Notes: a model not told the origin generated them from the sequence alone. 36,444 nucleotides of DNA from Acetobacteraceae bacterium (GCA_003137135.1 PLFB01000232.1:26373-62816), one strand, 5' to 3'. Shown: positions 7,923 through 16,729, counted from the first letter of the stretch. Made by a program: numbers and translations.

Positions 7923-8783
7923 ATGTTGCGCTCCTTCCTCTTTGTGCCCGGCGACAGCGAAAAGAAGATTCTGCGCGCAGCGGAATGCGGCGCTGATGCA
8001 TTGATTTTGGATCTTGAGGATTCCGTGGCGCCTGAGCGCAAGCCAGCGGCGCGCGACATGGTGCGCGCGCGGCTAGCGGCGCGGGTGGCGGGCGGGCCGC
8101 AACTCTGGGTGCGCATCAATCCACTGGACGGTCCGGAGGCGCTGCACGATCTCTGCGCGATTGCGAGTGGGCGGCCGGATGTCGTGGTGGTGCCAAAAGT
8201 CAGTCATGCCTCCGAGCTCGGCGTGCTGCACGCCTATCTGGATACGCTGGAGACTCGCGAAGATTTGCCGCGCGGCGCCATCGGCGTGGTCCCGGTTGCG
8301 ACCGAAACCGCCGCCGCACTTTTCAATCTCGGCAGCTACGCGCCGGCGCCGCCCCGCCTGGCCGGGCTGACCTGGGGAGCGGAGGATCTGGCGGCCGCGA
8401 TCGGTGCGGTTTCCAACAGCGATGCACACGGGCTGACGCCGCTCTATCAGCTCGCGCGCGGGCTTTGCCTGGCCGCCGCGGCCAGCGCGGGGGTGCCCGC
8501 GATTGATACCGCCTGCATGACGTTGAACAATGTCGCGGCGCTTGAGGCGGAATGCGCGGCGGCGCGGCGCGATGGGTTTCGCGGCAAGCTCGCGATCCAT
8601 CCCGCGCAGGTCGCGGTCATCAACCAGAAATTCTCGCCGGGCGAGGCGGAGATCGCGCAGGCGCGCGCGATCGTCGCGGCGTTCGAGGCCGATCCGCGGC
8701 TCGGGACATTCCAGCTCGACGGCCGCATGATCGATATTCCCCATCTCAAACAGGCCAGAAAGATTCTGGCGTCGCTCGCTTAA
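7923..8783 (+). CDS. CitE-like CoA-ester lyase (HpcH/HpaI aldolase family)
   Basis: This 286-aa TIM-barrel protein belongs to the citrate lyase beta/malyl-CoA lyase superfamily. It starts with the characteristic LRSFLFVPGDSEKKI, followed by DALILDLEDSV. VRINPLDG carries the CoA-binding arginine. The Mg2+ ligands are expected to be the Glu in VATETAAAL and the Asp in GAEDLAAAIG. KLAIHPAQV is the usual C-terminal landmark. Such enzymes cleave (or form) malyl-, methylmalyl- or citramalyl-CoA, releasing glyoxylate or pyruvate and an acyl-CoA. No alpha or gamma citrate lyase subunits are nearby, so a stand-alone lyase is likely. The MaoC gene immediately upstream would supply its hydroxyacyl-CoA substrate. 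Confidence 0.9.
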   Translation: MLRSFLFVPGDSEKKILRAAECGADALILDLEDSVAPERKPAARDMVRARLAARVAGGPQLWVRINPLDGPEALHDLCAIASGRPDVVVVPKVSHASELGVLHAYLDTLETREDLPRGAIGVVPVATETAAALFNLGSYAPAPPRLAGLTWGAEDLAAAIGAVSNSDAHGLTPLYQLARGLCLAAAASAGVPAIDTACMTLNNVAALEAECAAARRDGFRGKLAIHPAQVAVINQKFSPGEAEIAQARAIVAAFEADPRLGTFQLDGRMIDIPHLKQARKILASLA

Positions 8784-8822
8784 GCGGCCGGACGCAGACC
8801 GGCGGAAACAGGACGGACAAAA

Positions 8823-9989
8823 ATGCAGATCGAGCTTAGCGAAGAGCATCAGGCCATCCAGGAAAGTGTCAAGAAAATCTGCGCGGGTTTTGACGATGCC
8901 TACTGGACCGCGCGGGAAGAGGAAAAAACCTTTCCGTTCGAGTTTCATCGCGCGATGGCGGATGGCGGCTGGCTTGGCATCACGATGCCGCCGGAACTCG
9001 GCGGCGCCGGGCTCGGCGTCACCGAGGCGGCGATCATGATGCATACCGTGACCAGCAGTGCCGGCGGCTATTCCGCGGCCAGCACCATCCATCTCAATCT
9101 CTTCGGTCCGCACGCGGTCGTGGTGTTCGGCAATCCCGAGCAGAAGGAGCGGATGCTGATGCCGCTGATCAAGGGCGAGGATAAGGCGTGTTTTGGCGTC
9201 ACCGAGCCGGATGCCGGCCTCGATACCACCAGCATCACCACGTTCGCCACCAAGGTTACGGGTGGCTACCGGGTGACGGGGCGCAAGATCTGGACATCCT
9301 CCGCCCAGGTGGCGAACAAAATCGTGCTGCTGACCCGCACGACGCCGCGCGAGCAATGCCGTAAACCAACCGACGGACTTACATTATTCTATACCGACCT
9401 TGATCGGACGCAGATCGAGGTCCGCCGGATTCCGAAGATGGGGCGTAATGCGGTGGATTCCAATGCGACCTTCATCGACGATTATTTCATTCCGGATCGC
9501 GACCGGATCGGCGAGGAAGGCAAAGGGTTTCACTACATTCTGCACAGCCTGAATCCGGAGCGGATTCTTGTCGGGATCGAGGCGGTGGGGCTGGGGCAGG
9601 GGGCGCTGGCGCGGGCGGCGAATTATGCCAGGGAACGAAAAGTCTTTGGCCGGATCATTGGCGCCAACCAGGGCATCGCGCACCCTTTGGCGGAAAGCTG
9701 GGCGGCCTTGGAATCGGCGTACTGGATGCTGATGCGCGCCGCGTATTTGTATGATGCCGGCAAATCCTGCGGCGCGGAGGCGAATGCCGGCAAATTTTTG
9801 GGCGCGCGCGCGGCGTTTGATGCGTGCACGCGGGCGGTGATGACGCATGGCGGCATGGGTTATTCGAAAGAATACCAGGTGGAGCGCCTGTTCCGTGAAT
9901 CGATTTTGCTGCGCATCGCGCCGATCACGGAGCAGATGATTTTGAATTTCATCGGCGAGAAAATCCTGGATCTGCCGAGATCGTATTAA
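8823..9989 (+). CDS. Acyl-CoA dehydrogenase
   Basis: This FAD enzyme of 388 aa would introduce the alpha,beta double bond into an acyl-CoA and pass electrons to ETF. Typical segments are ELSEEHQAIQ at the start, GVTEPDAGLDTTSI and GRKIWTSSAQ (FAD contacts), RKVFGRIIGANQGI in the C-terminal helical domain and MTHGGMGYSKEYQVERLFRE. The usual YEGT-type catalytic glutamate is absent (IAPITEQM). The Glu in LNPERILVG sits where isovaleryl- and long-chain acyl-CoA dehydrogenases carry theirs, which suggests a branched or bulky substrate. The ATG follows ACAGGACGGACAAAA. It lies in the middle of the plus-strand beta-oxidation-like run. Confidence 0.92.
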   Translation: MQIELSEEHQAIQESVKKICAGFDDAYWTAREEEKTFPFEFHRAMADGGWLGITMPPELGGAGLGVTEAAIMMHTVTSSAGGYSAASTIHLNLFGPHAVVVFGNPEQKERMLMPLIKGEDKACFGVTEPDAGLDTTSITTFATKVTGGYRVTGRKIWTSSAQVANKIVLLTRTTPREQCRKPTDGLTLFYTDLDRTQIEVRRIPKMGRNAVDSNATFIDDYFIPDRDRIGEEGKGFHYILHSLNPERILVGIEAVGLGQGALARAANYARERKVFGRIIGANQGIAHPLAESWAALESAYWMLMRAAYLYDAGKSCGAEANAGKFLGARAAFDACTRAVMTHGGMGYSKEYQVERLFRESILLRIAPITEQMILNFIGEKILDLPRSY

Positions 9990-10016
9990 AATTGAAAAAA
10001 GCTTGAGGATAAGAAA

Positions 10017-10937
10017 ATGACAGGGCTTCTTGAAGGTAAAGTGGTGGTGGTGACCGGCGGGGGCCGGGGAGTCGGCCGGGGCATCGCGCTGGAAATCGCG
10101 AAAGCCGGCGGCAAGGTCGTCGTCAATGATCTCGGCGTCGGCCCGGGGGGCGAGGTGGACGGCAGCCTTGGGCCGGCGCAGGACGTCGTCGATGAAATCA
10201 AGGCGGCGGGCGGCGAGGCGGCTGCCTCCACCGATAGCGTGGCGACCTGGAAGAGCGCGCAGCAGATCGTGGCGGCGGCGCTCGATAATTTCGGCCGGAT
10301 CGACGGGGTTGTGAACAACGCCGGCATTCTGCGGGATACGATCTTTCATAAGCTGGCGCCGGAAGATTTTGAACTGGTGCTGAACGTGAATCTACTGGGA
10401 CCGTTTTATGTCAGCCGCGCGGCGGCGCCGTATTTCAAGGAGCAGGCCTCCGGGTCATTTGTGCATATGACGTCGAGTTCCGCGCTGATCGGCAATTTTG
10501 GCCAGGCGAATTATATCGCCGCCAAAGCCGGCATCGTCGGCCTGTCGCGGTCGATCGCGCTGGACATGCAGCGGTTCAACGTCACCTCCAACTGCATCGC
10601 GCCGTTCGCGTGGACGCGGATGGTGAACACGATACCGACCGACACGCCCGAGCAGCGCGAGCGCGTCGAGGGCTTAAAGAAAATGGTGCCGGAAAAAATC
10701 GCGCCCTTCGTCGTGGCGTTGCTATCGGATGCCGGGCGCGCGCGGGTGAACGGGCAGATTTTTGGCGTGCGCAACAATGAGATCTTCTTCTTCTCGCAGA
10801 ACCGGCCGACGCATATCGCGCATAATGGCGATGGCTGGACGCCGGATACCGTGATCGAACGCGCTTTTCCCATGCTGGAGCCGCACTTCTTTCCGCTGGT
10901 GCGTTCTGGAGAAATCTTTTCCTGGGCGCCGTGCTGA
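10017..10937 (+). CDS. SDR, MFE-2-like 3-hydroxyacyl-CoA dehydrogenase
   Basis: This is a short-chain dehydrogenase of 306 aa. It has TGGGRGVGRGIA (cofactor binding), VVVNDLG, NNAG and the YIAAK active-site pair after the serine-rich SSSALIG. The length, the VVVNDLG segment and the C-terminal extension with WTPDTVIERAFPM resemble the dehydrogenase half of peroxisomal multifunctional enzyme type 2 (17-beta-HSD4). It likely oxidises a 3-hydroxyacyl-CoA to the 3-keto form with NAD+. The next gene, 3 nt downstream, encodes the matching hydratase-2-like protein, so the two halves of an MFE-2 system are adjacent but separate. A ribosome-binding site (TTGAGGATAAGAAA) precedes the ATG. Confidence 0.9.
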   Translation: MTGLLEGKVVVVTGGGRGVGRGIALEIAKAGGKVVVNDLGVGPGGEVDGSLGPAQDVVDEIKAAGGEAAASTDSVATWKSAQQIVAAALDNFGRIDGVVNNAGILRDTIFHKLAPEDFELVLNVNLLGPFYVSRAAAPYFKEQASGSFVHMTSSSALIGNFGQANYIAAKAGIVGLSRSIALDMQRFNVTSNCIAPFAWTRMVNTIPTDTPEQRERVEGLKKMVPEKIAPFVVALLSDAGRARVNGQIFGVRNNEIFFFSQNRPTHIAHNGDGWTPDTVIERAFPMLEPHFFPLVRSGEIFSWAPC

Positions 10938-10940
10938 GCC

Positions 10941-11810
10941 ATGCCGTTCGATCGCGACTATCTCAAAAGCTACGCCTTCTCGGAGTCCACGCAGGCCTAT
11001 GAGAAGCGCGACACCATGCTCTACGCGCTGGGTCTCGGGCTGGGTGCGGAGCCGACCAATCCCGGCCATCTCAAATTCGTCTATGAGAAATCGCTGTGCG
11101 CCTTGCCCACCATGGGCGTGGTGCTGGCGCATCCGGGTTTTTGGGCGGGGATCGAGGAGCTTTCCATCGACTGGGTCAACATGCTGCATGTCGGCCAGGG
11201 CCTGACCATCCATCGGCCGATCCCGGTGCAGGGCCGCGTCATCGGGCGCTCGCGCGTCGCCGAAGTGTTCGACCGCGGCCCGGGAAAGGGCGCGCTGCTG
11301 CTCTATGAGCGCGACGTTTGTGAAGTCGGCAGCGGCGAGCCGATCGCCACCGTGCGCCAGACGCTGCTATGCCGCGGCAATGGGGGATTCGCGGGGGTGC
11401 CGGCGGAGATCCCGAAACCGCATATCGTGCCGGCGCGCGCGCCGGACCACGTGGTCGAGCAAAAAACCTTGCCGCAGATGGCGCTGATTTATCGGCTTTC
11501 CGGCGACATGAACCCGCTGCACGCCGACCCGGAGGTCGCCGCGCGGGCCGGCTTCGCGCAGCCCATTCTGCACGGGCTGGGCACCTTCGGCATCGCCGGG
11601 TTCGCGCTGCTGCAGGCCGTGCTGGACTATGACCAGACCCGTCTGCGCGCGATGGATGTGCGCTTCACCGCGCCGGTGTTTCCGGGCGAGACGATCCGGA
11701 CCGAATTATGGCTGGACGGCGAAACCGTCTCGGTGCGCTCCACAGCGCTCGAACGCGGCAAGATTGTGCTGGATAACGGGCTATGCTTGATTGCCAAAAA
11801 AACAACATAA
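10941..11810 (+). CDS. MaoC-type 2-enoyl-CoA hydratase 2 (double hot-dog)
   Basis: At 289 aa this is a double hot-dog protein like the hydratase part of MFE-2. The active-site segment is canonical: YRLSGDMNPLHADPEVA, with Asp, Asn and His in place, followed by ILHGLGTFG. The N-terminal repeat (LKFVYEKSLCALPTMGVVL) is the degenerate hot-dog that binds the acyl chain. It would hydrate trans-2-enoyl-CoA to the (R)-3-hydroxyacyl-CoA, the right stereochemistry for the SDR encoded 3 nt upstream. The large binding pocket of this family accepts bulky or steroid-like acyl chains. It is followed closely by the BKACE gene. Confidence 0.91.
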   Translation: MPFDRDYLKSYAFSESTQAYEKRDTMLYALGLGLGAEPTNPGHLKFVYEKSLCALPTMGVVLAHPGFWAGIEELSIDWVNMLHVGQGLTIHRPIPVQGRVIGRSRVAEVFDRGPGKGALLLYERDVCEVGSGEPIATVRQTLLCRGNGGFAGVPAEIPKPHIVPARAPDHVVEQKTLPQMALIYRLSGDMNPLHADPEVAARAGFAQPILHGLGTFGIAGFALLQAVLDYDQTRLRAMDVRFTAPVFPGETIRTELWLDGETVSVRSTALERGKIVLDNGLCLIAKKTT

Positions 11811-11825
11811 TTGGGGAACCGCCTG

Positions 11826-12758
11826 ATGGCGAATGCGGGCAAAGTGATCATTACATGCGCGGTGACGGGTTCGATCCATACGCCGTCGATGTCGCCGCAT
11901 CTGCCGGTGACGGCGGAAGAAATCGCGCAGGCCGCGATTGACGCGGCGGAGGCCGGTGCCGCGATCGTGCATCTGCACGCGCGCAATCCACAGGATGGCC
12001 GGCCGGACCAGTCACCGGAGGCGTTCGAGCCGTTTCTGAAGGTGATCAAGCAGCGCTCGGGCGTGGTCATCAACCTCACCACCGGCGGCTCGCCCTATAT
12101 GAGCGTCGAGGAACGCATCCGCCCCGCGGCTTTGTACAAACCGGAAATCGCCAGCCTGAACATGGGGTCGATGAATTTTGGCCTGTTTCCGATGCTGAAG
12201 CGCTTTAAGGATTTCAAGCATAGCTGGGAGCGCGAGATGCTGGAGAACAGCAAGGACCTCGTGTTCCGCAATTCCTTCAAGGATATCCGCTACGCGCTGG
12301 AGACGCTGAACGAGACCCAGACGCGCTACGAGTTTGAATGCTACGACACCAGCCATCTGTACAACCTGCATTATTTCTGGACCGAAGGGCTGGTGCAGGC
12401 GCCGTTATTTATTCAGACGGTGTTTGGATTGTTGGGCGGCATCGGGCCGCATCCGGATGATCTGATGCATATGAAGCGGACGGCCGACCGGCTGTTTGGT
12501 GAACATTACCGCTGGTCGGTGCTGGGTGCGGGCAAAGCACAGATGCCGCTGGCCGCCATGGGGGCGGCGATGGGCGGCAATGTGCGGGTGGGGCTGGAGG
12601 ATAGTCTGTGGATCGGCAAGGGCCAGTTGGCGCCGTCCAACGCGGCGCAGGTCCGGCAGGTGCGAAAAATTATCGAGGGCCTGGGGCTGGAAGCCGCGAC
12701 GCCGGATGAGGCGCGCGAGATTCTCGGCCTAAAGGGCGCTGACCGGGTGAATTTTTAG
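11826..12758 (+). CDS. BKACE family (DUF849) beta-keto acid cleavage enzyme
   Basis: The BKACE family is a Zn-dependent TIM barrel that reacts a beta-keto acid with acetyl-CoA to give acetoacetate and a new CoA thioester; Kce of lysine fermentation is the founding member. Visible landmarks are IITCAVTGS at the start, the zinc-binding VHLHARNP, VVINLTTGGS, LNMGSMNFG and the late RVGLEDSLWIGKGQLAPSN. I use the ATG at 11826 (310 aa), with GGGGA upstream; the track start at 11811 is a TTG. It is co-oriented with and close to its neighbours, so a beta-keto acid intermediate is probably processed here without a separate ligase step. The exact keto acid is unknown. Confidence 0.91.
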   Translation: MANAGKVIITCAVTGSIHTPSMSPHLPVTAEEIAQAAIDAAEAGAAIVHLHARNPQDGRPDQSPEAFEPFLKVIKQRSGVVINLTTGGSPYMSVEERIRPAALYKPEIASLNMGSMNFGLFPMLKRFKDFKHSWEREMLENSKDLVFRNSFKDIRYALETLNETQTRYEFECYDTSHLYNLHYFWTEGLVQAPLFIQTVFGLLGGIGPHPDDLMHMKRTADRLFGEHYRWSVLGAGKAQMPLAAMGAAMGGNVRVGLEDSLWIGKGQLAPSNAAQVRQVRKIIEGLGLEAATPDEAREILGLKGADRVNF

Positions 12759-12773
12759 CCGTGAGGCCGCTTT

Positions 12774-14342
12774 ATGCACCCGCGTGAAACGGCACGCCTG
12801 TATCCGGACAAGCCCGCCTGCATCATGGCGGGGTCTGGCGCTATCGTGACTTATGGCGCGCTGGCGAAGCGGGCGAATCAGACCGGGCGGCTGCTGCGGA
12901 GCCTTGGCCTTCTGCGCGGCGACCATGTGGCGGCCTTGATCGAGAATCATCCGGATTATTACGTGCCGGTCTGGGCGGCACTGAACACCGGCCTGTATTT
13001 CACCAGCATCAGCACCTTGTTCACGCCGGGCGAAATCGCCGGCATTCTGAATGATTGCGGCGCCAAAGTGCTGTTCACCAGCGTCGCCATGGCGCACACG
13101 GTCCGGGACGTATTGCCCCTGGTGGGCGGCCTTAAGGCGGTGTTCATGCTGGGCGGCGCGATAACCGGTGCCACGGATTTTGATGCCGCCATCGCCGGCC
13201 TGGATGATTCCCCGCTGCCGGATGAGCGCCAGGGCGCGCTGATGGTGTATTCCTCCGGCACCACCGGCACGCCAAAAGGCATCAAGCCAAATCTGCCGGA
13301 CCTGCCGGTGGACGTGCCGATGGGGCTGGTCGCGGCGCAGTTGAAACTTTTCGAATTTGGCGAGGCGACCGTATATCTCTCGACCGCGCCGCTCTACCAT
13401 ACCGCGCCGCTGAAATGGAATTTGACCGTGCAGGTTTCGGGCGGGACTTCCATCGTCATGGAAAAATTCGACGCCGAGGCGGCGCTGGCGCTGATTGAAA
13501 AATATCGCGTCACGCTGGCGCAGTTCGTGCCGACGATGTTCATCCGCATGCTGGCCTTGCCCGAGACGGTGCGGCAAAAATACGATCTCTCTTCGCTGCG
13601 CCAGGTGGTGCATGCCGCGGCACCCTGCCCGCCGGACATCAAGCGCCGGATGATCGAATGGCTGGGGCCGATCATCGACGAATATTATGCCGGCAGCGAG
13701 AGCAATGGGCTTTGTTTGATCCGCTGTCATGAATGGCTGCTTCGTCCCGGCTCGGTCGGCCGCTCGGTGCGCGGGCCGGTGCATATCATGGCCGAGGATG
13801 GCGAGACCGAACTGGCGCCCGAAAAACCCGGCGTGATCTATTTTGAGGGCGGCACGCCGTTTGAGTATCATAACGATATTGCAAAAACCCGGCGCGCGCA
13901 TAACAGCCGGGGCTGGAGCGCGATCGGCGACATCGGCTATGTCGATGCGGAGGGCTATGTGTTCCTGACCGATCGCGCGCAGGACATGGTGATTTCGGGC
14001 GGCGTGAACATCTACCCGCGCGAGGCGGAGAATGTTCTGGCGGCGCATCCGGCGGTGTACGATGTCGCGGTCATCGGCACGCCCGACGAAGAATTTGGTG
14101 AGGCCTTGCGCGCCGTGGTGCAGCCGGTATCGCTTGCGGCGGATCGGGCGGGACTGGAAGCCGAACTGCGGGCGTTTTGCGCCGCCCGGCTCGCATCCTA
14201 CAAATGCCCGCGGTTTTACGATTTTGTTGATGAATTGCCGCGACTGCCGACCGGCAAATTGCTAAAACGCGCCTTGCGCGAAAAATATTGGGGCGGCCGC
14301 GCGCCGGTTACCGCCATCGCCGCCAATGCCACGAAAGGATGA
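12774..14342 (+). CDS. AMP-dependent acyl-CoA synthetase/ligase
   Basis: This 522-aa ANL-superfamily enzyme activates a carboxylic acid with ATP and CoA. The phosphate-binding loop reads VYSSGTTGTPKGI. YYAGSES is the adenine-side motif, GDIGYVD holds the ribose-binding Asp, ISGGVNIYPREAE is the hinge region and LPTGKLLKR carries the catalytic lysine. The first ATG (12774) already begins at HPRETARLYPDKPAC, so the N terminus is as short as the fold permits. GTGAGG precedes the start. It presumably makes the CoA thioester that feeds the acyl-CoA dehydrogenase, hydratase and thiolase of this operon. It resembles FadD-type ligases of cyclic acids, but substrate choice is not predictable. Confidence 0.93.
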   Translation: MHPRETARLYPDKPACIMAGSGAIVTYGALAKRANQTGRLLRSLGLLRGDHVAALIENHPDYYVPVWAALNTGLYFTSISTLFTPGEIAGILNDCGAKVLFTSVAMAHTVRDVLPLVGGLKAVFMLGGAITGATDFDAAIAGLDDSPLPDERQGALMVYSSGTTGTPKGIKPNLPDLPVDVPMGLVAAQLKLFEFGEATVYLSTAPLYHTAPLKWNLTVQVSGGTSIVMEKFDAEAALALIEKYRVTLAQFVPTMFIRMLALPETVRQKYDLSSLRQVVHAAAPCPPDIKRRMIEWLGPIIDEYYAGSESNGLCLIRCHEWLLRPGSVGRSVRGPVHIMAEDGETELAPEKPGVIYFEGGTPFEYHNDIAKTRRAHNSRGWSAIGDIGYVDAEGYVFLTDRAQDMVISGGVNIYPREAENVLAAHPAVYDVAVIGTPDEEFGEALRAVVQPVSLAADRAGLEAELRAFCAARLASYKCPRFYDFVDELPRLPTGKLLKRALREKYWGGRAPVTAIAANATKG

Positions 14343-14346
14343 AGCC

Positions 14347-15153
14347 ATGAGTGCTGATCTACTCACCGAGGTGAAGGACGGCATCGCCCGGATGACGATC
14401 AACCGGCCGGACCAGCATAACGCCATGTCAGGCGAAATGTTGCAGGAGATGCTGGAATTCGTGCTGCATGTTGAAACCCTGCCGCAGGTGCGCGCGTTGC
14501 TGATCACCGGCACCGGTCCGCATTTCGCGGCCGGCGGCGACGTCAAAAGCTTTGCCTCGGTGATCGGCAGTTCGCCTGAAATTCTGCGCAAGGATTTCGA
14601 GCGCCGTTCCGAAGCGGCGGCACCGCTTTGGCTGGCGCTGGAACGCTTGCCGCAGCCGGTGGTGTGCGCGGTGCGCGGATTCTCGGCGGGTGCTGCGTTG
14701 AGTTTTGTCGCCGGCGCCGATTATTCCATCGCGTCCGAAAATTCGAAATTTTTGCTGGCGCATGTCGGCATCGGGCTCGTCGCCGATGCCGGCACGACGT
14801 ACCATCTACCGCGCGCGATCGGCATTCGAAAAGCCAAGGAGCTGGCGTTTTTCGGCGACCGGATCGATGCGCAGCAGGCGCTGCAGATCGGCCTCGTCAA
14901 CAAGGTGGTGCCGGATGCGGCGCTGGAGAGCGAGACGGAAACCATCCTCAAGCGTCTCGCGGCAGCACCCGCCGTTTCCATTGCCAATGCCAAGCGTCTG
15001 CTCAATGCCTCGCTCAACAATAGCTTCGACGAACAGCTCGCTCTGGAGACCGCCGCCGTCGGCAATTGCGGGGCGTCGGCGGATCTCAAGGAAGGTGTTC
15101 TGGCGTTTATCGAAAAGCGGCGGCCGGAATTCGGCAAGGCCGTGCTGTCTTAG
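14347..15153 (+). CDS. Enoyl-CoA hydratase/isomerase family protein
   Basis: This is a crotonase-fold protein of 268 aa. It shows NRPDQHNAMSGEM, the CoA oxyanion segment HFAAGGDVKSFA and RGFSAGAALSF. The two glutamates of true crotonases are not visible: the first site reads GAALSFVAGADY and the second AHVGIGLVADAGTTYHLPR. The Asp in the latter matches the position used by PaaG-type delta3-delta2 isomerases, so isomerisation is as likely as hydration. I use the ATG at 14347 (MSADLL), after AAAGGATGAAGCC and 4 nt beyond the ligase stop. The track start at 14326 would overlap the ligase. Confidence 0.9.
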   Translation: MSADLLTEVKDGIARMTINRPDQHNAMSGEMLQEMLEFVLHVETLPQVRALLITGTGPHFAAGGDVKSFASVIGSSPEILRKDFERRSEAAAPLWLALERLPQPVVCAVRGFSAGAALSFVAGADYSIASENSKFLLAHVGIGLVADAGTTYHLPRAIGIRKAKELAFFGDRIDAQQALQIGLVNKVVPDAALESETETILKRLAAAPAVSIANAKRLLNASLNNSFDEQLALETAAVGNCGASADLKEGVLAFIEKRRPEFGKAVLS

Positions 15154-15171
15154 ACAACGAAAGGGCCGAAA

Positions 15172-15483
15172 ATGATTCATGTCGATGCAACCGTCGAAAT
15201 TAGTGAGGAGTCGCAGAAAATTCTGCTGCCGGTGATGCGCAAGGCCATGGCGGCCACCGCGCTGGAGGAGGGCTGCCTGGTGTTTCGTTTCACCGCCGAT
15301 CTTTCATCGCCGACGCTGTTTTACATGTCCGAGCTGTGGGCCAGTGAAGCCGCGCTGATGGCGCATATGCAGCGTCCGTCCTTCCAGGACTCGATCGGGA
15401 TCCTGATGGCGCACGCGAAAGTCTTGAACATGGTCACACGCCAAGGCGAGCTGGCGCCATATGAACTGGCCCTTCCCGCATGA
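15172..15483 (+). CDS. Antibiotic biosynthesis monooxygenase (ABM)-fold protein
   Basis: This small protein of 103 aa has the dimeric ferredoxin-like ABM fold. It shows the usual pattern of a first beta strand (MIHVDATVEI), a helix with LLPVMRKAMAATALEEGCLVFRF, then LFYMSELWASEAALMAHMQRPSF. Members include quinol monooxygenases of the YgiN type and cofactor-free oxygenases, and also many proteins with no known reaction. It is the last gene of the long run and starts 18 nt after the hydratase, with AAAGGGCCGAAA upstream. Its role here is not known. Confidence 0.82.
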   Translation: MIHVDATVEISEESQKILLPVMRKAMAATALEEGCLVFRFTADLSSPTLFYMSELWASEAALMAHMQRPSFQDSIGILMAHAKVLNMVTRQGELAPYELALPA

Positions 15484-15598
15484 CGGGCGGAAGTGGGTGG
15501 CGAGGCCGCGGGATCGCACGCTCGGCGCTGATCAGGTCCGGTGCGCCGCACCGGCATGAGCGGCCGAGCAGGACGGCGGCGAAGCGGCGCCTGGCATC

Positions 15599-16675
15599 AT
15601 GGAATTAGGCTTGTACGGCTTTGGAGAGATGACCGCCGACCCTGTCACGGGCCAGACAATCTCCGCGGTGGAGCGGATGGCCGAGGTCATCGAGGCGGCG
15701 CAGTGCGCTGATGCGGTTGGGCTCGATGTCTATGGGTTCGGCGAGCACCACCGGCGGGATTTCGTTGGCTCGGCGCCGGCTTTGGCATTGGCCGCGATCG
15801 CCGCGACCACGCGGCATATCCGCCTCACCAGCACCGTCAGCGTGCTCGGCACGGAGGATCCCGTGCGGCTGTTTCAACAGTTCGCGACCTTGGATCTGAT
15901 TTCGAACGGGCGCGCTGAAATCATGGTCGGGCGCGGCGTGTTCCCTGAACCGTTTGCGCTGTTTGGCACGGATATTCGTTCATACGATGATATCTTTCAG
16001 GAAAAGCTCGAGCTTTTGCTGCAACTCCGGGCGCAGGAATGCGTCACGTGGTCGGGCCGGCACCGGCCTGCGCTGGTGCGCCAGTACGTCTATCCGCGGC
16101 CGGTGCAGCCGAAGCTGCCGATCTGGGTCGGTGTCGGCGGCACGCCCGGCTCGGCGGTGCGCGCCGGCCGGCTCGGTCTGCCGATGGCCCTCGGTATCAT
16201 CGGCGGCGATCCGGCCAGCTTTTTGCCCCTGGCGTTATCGCATCGCCAGGCCGTTTTGGATGGCGGACGCGATCCGTCCGATGTGCCGGTCAGCCTCAAT
16301 ATGCATGGCTTCGTTGCCGACAGCTTTGCCGAAGCCGCCGACGCGTTTTTTCCGCCTTATGCGGCGTTCATGACCGCCATTGGCCGTGAACGCGGCTGGC
16401 CGCCCGTGGCGCGCGCGCATTTCGACAAGCTGACTGGCCCGAACGGGTCGATGCTGATCGGAAATCCGCAACAGGTCGCCGAGAAGATCATCCGCCATCA
16501 CGGCATGTTCAAGAACAGCCGATGCCTGATTCAGCTCTCCGCCGGAACCATGCCGCATGACAAGGTTCTCAGGGCGATCGAACTGCTGGGGACGAAGGTC
16601 GCGCCCATCGTGCGTGCCGCGCTGGGAACGGGTCAGCGTGATCGCATGGCGGCGGCTTCGGGCCTGGCAAGTTAG
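15599..16675 (+). CDS. Luciferase-like (LLM-class) flavin-dependent oxidoreductase
   Basis: This is a 358-aa bacterial-luciferase-fold monooxygenase. It begins with a beta strand MELGLYGFGEM, has the GFGEHH motif near residue 48, then IRLTSTVSVL, and GRAEIMVGRGVFPEPF. PVQPKLPIWVGVGGTPGSA is the conserved flavin-phosphate region. Such enzymes use reduced FMN or F420 supplied by a separate reductase, and no reductase gene is nearby. The 115-bp gap upstream suggests its own promoter, though I see no clear one, and its ribosome-binding site is weak. It could perform a Baeyer-Villiger-type or hydroxylation step. Confidence 0.88.
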   Translation: MELGLYGFGEMTADPVTGQTISAVERMAEVIEAAQCADAVGLDVYGFGEHHRRDFVGSAPALALAAIAATTRHIRLTSTVSVLGTEDPVRLFQQFATLDLISNGRAEIMVGRGVFPEPFALFGTDIRSYDDIFQEKLELLLQLRAQECVTWSGRHRPALVRQYVYPRPVQPKLPIWVGVGGTPGSAVRAGRLGLPMALGIIGGDPASFLPLALSHRQAVLDGGRDPSDVPVSLNMHGFVADSFAEAADAFFPPYAAFMTAIGRERGWPPVARAHFDKLTGPNGSMLIGNPQQVAEKIIRHHGMFKNSRCLIQLSAGTMPHDKVLRAIELLGTKVAPIVRAALGTGQRDRMAAASGLAS

Positions 16676-16729
16676 CAGGACGCGGCGCTTTTTGAATGGA
16701 CCGAACAAAATAGTAAAAAAGGGGAAACC

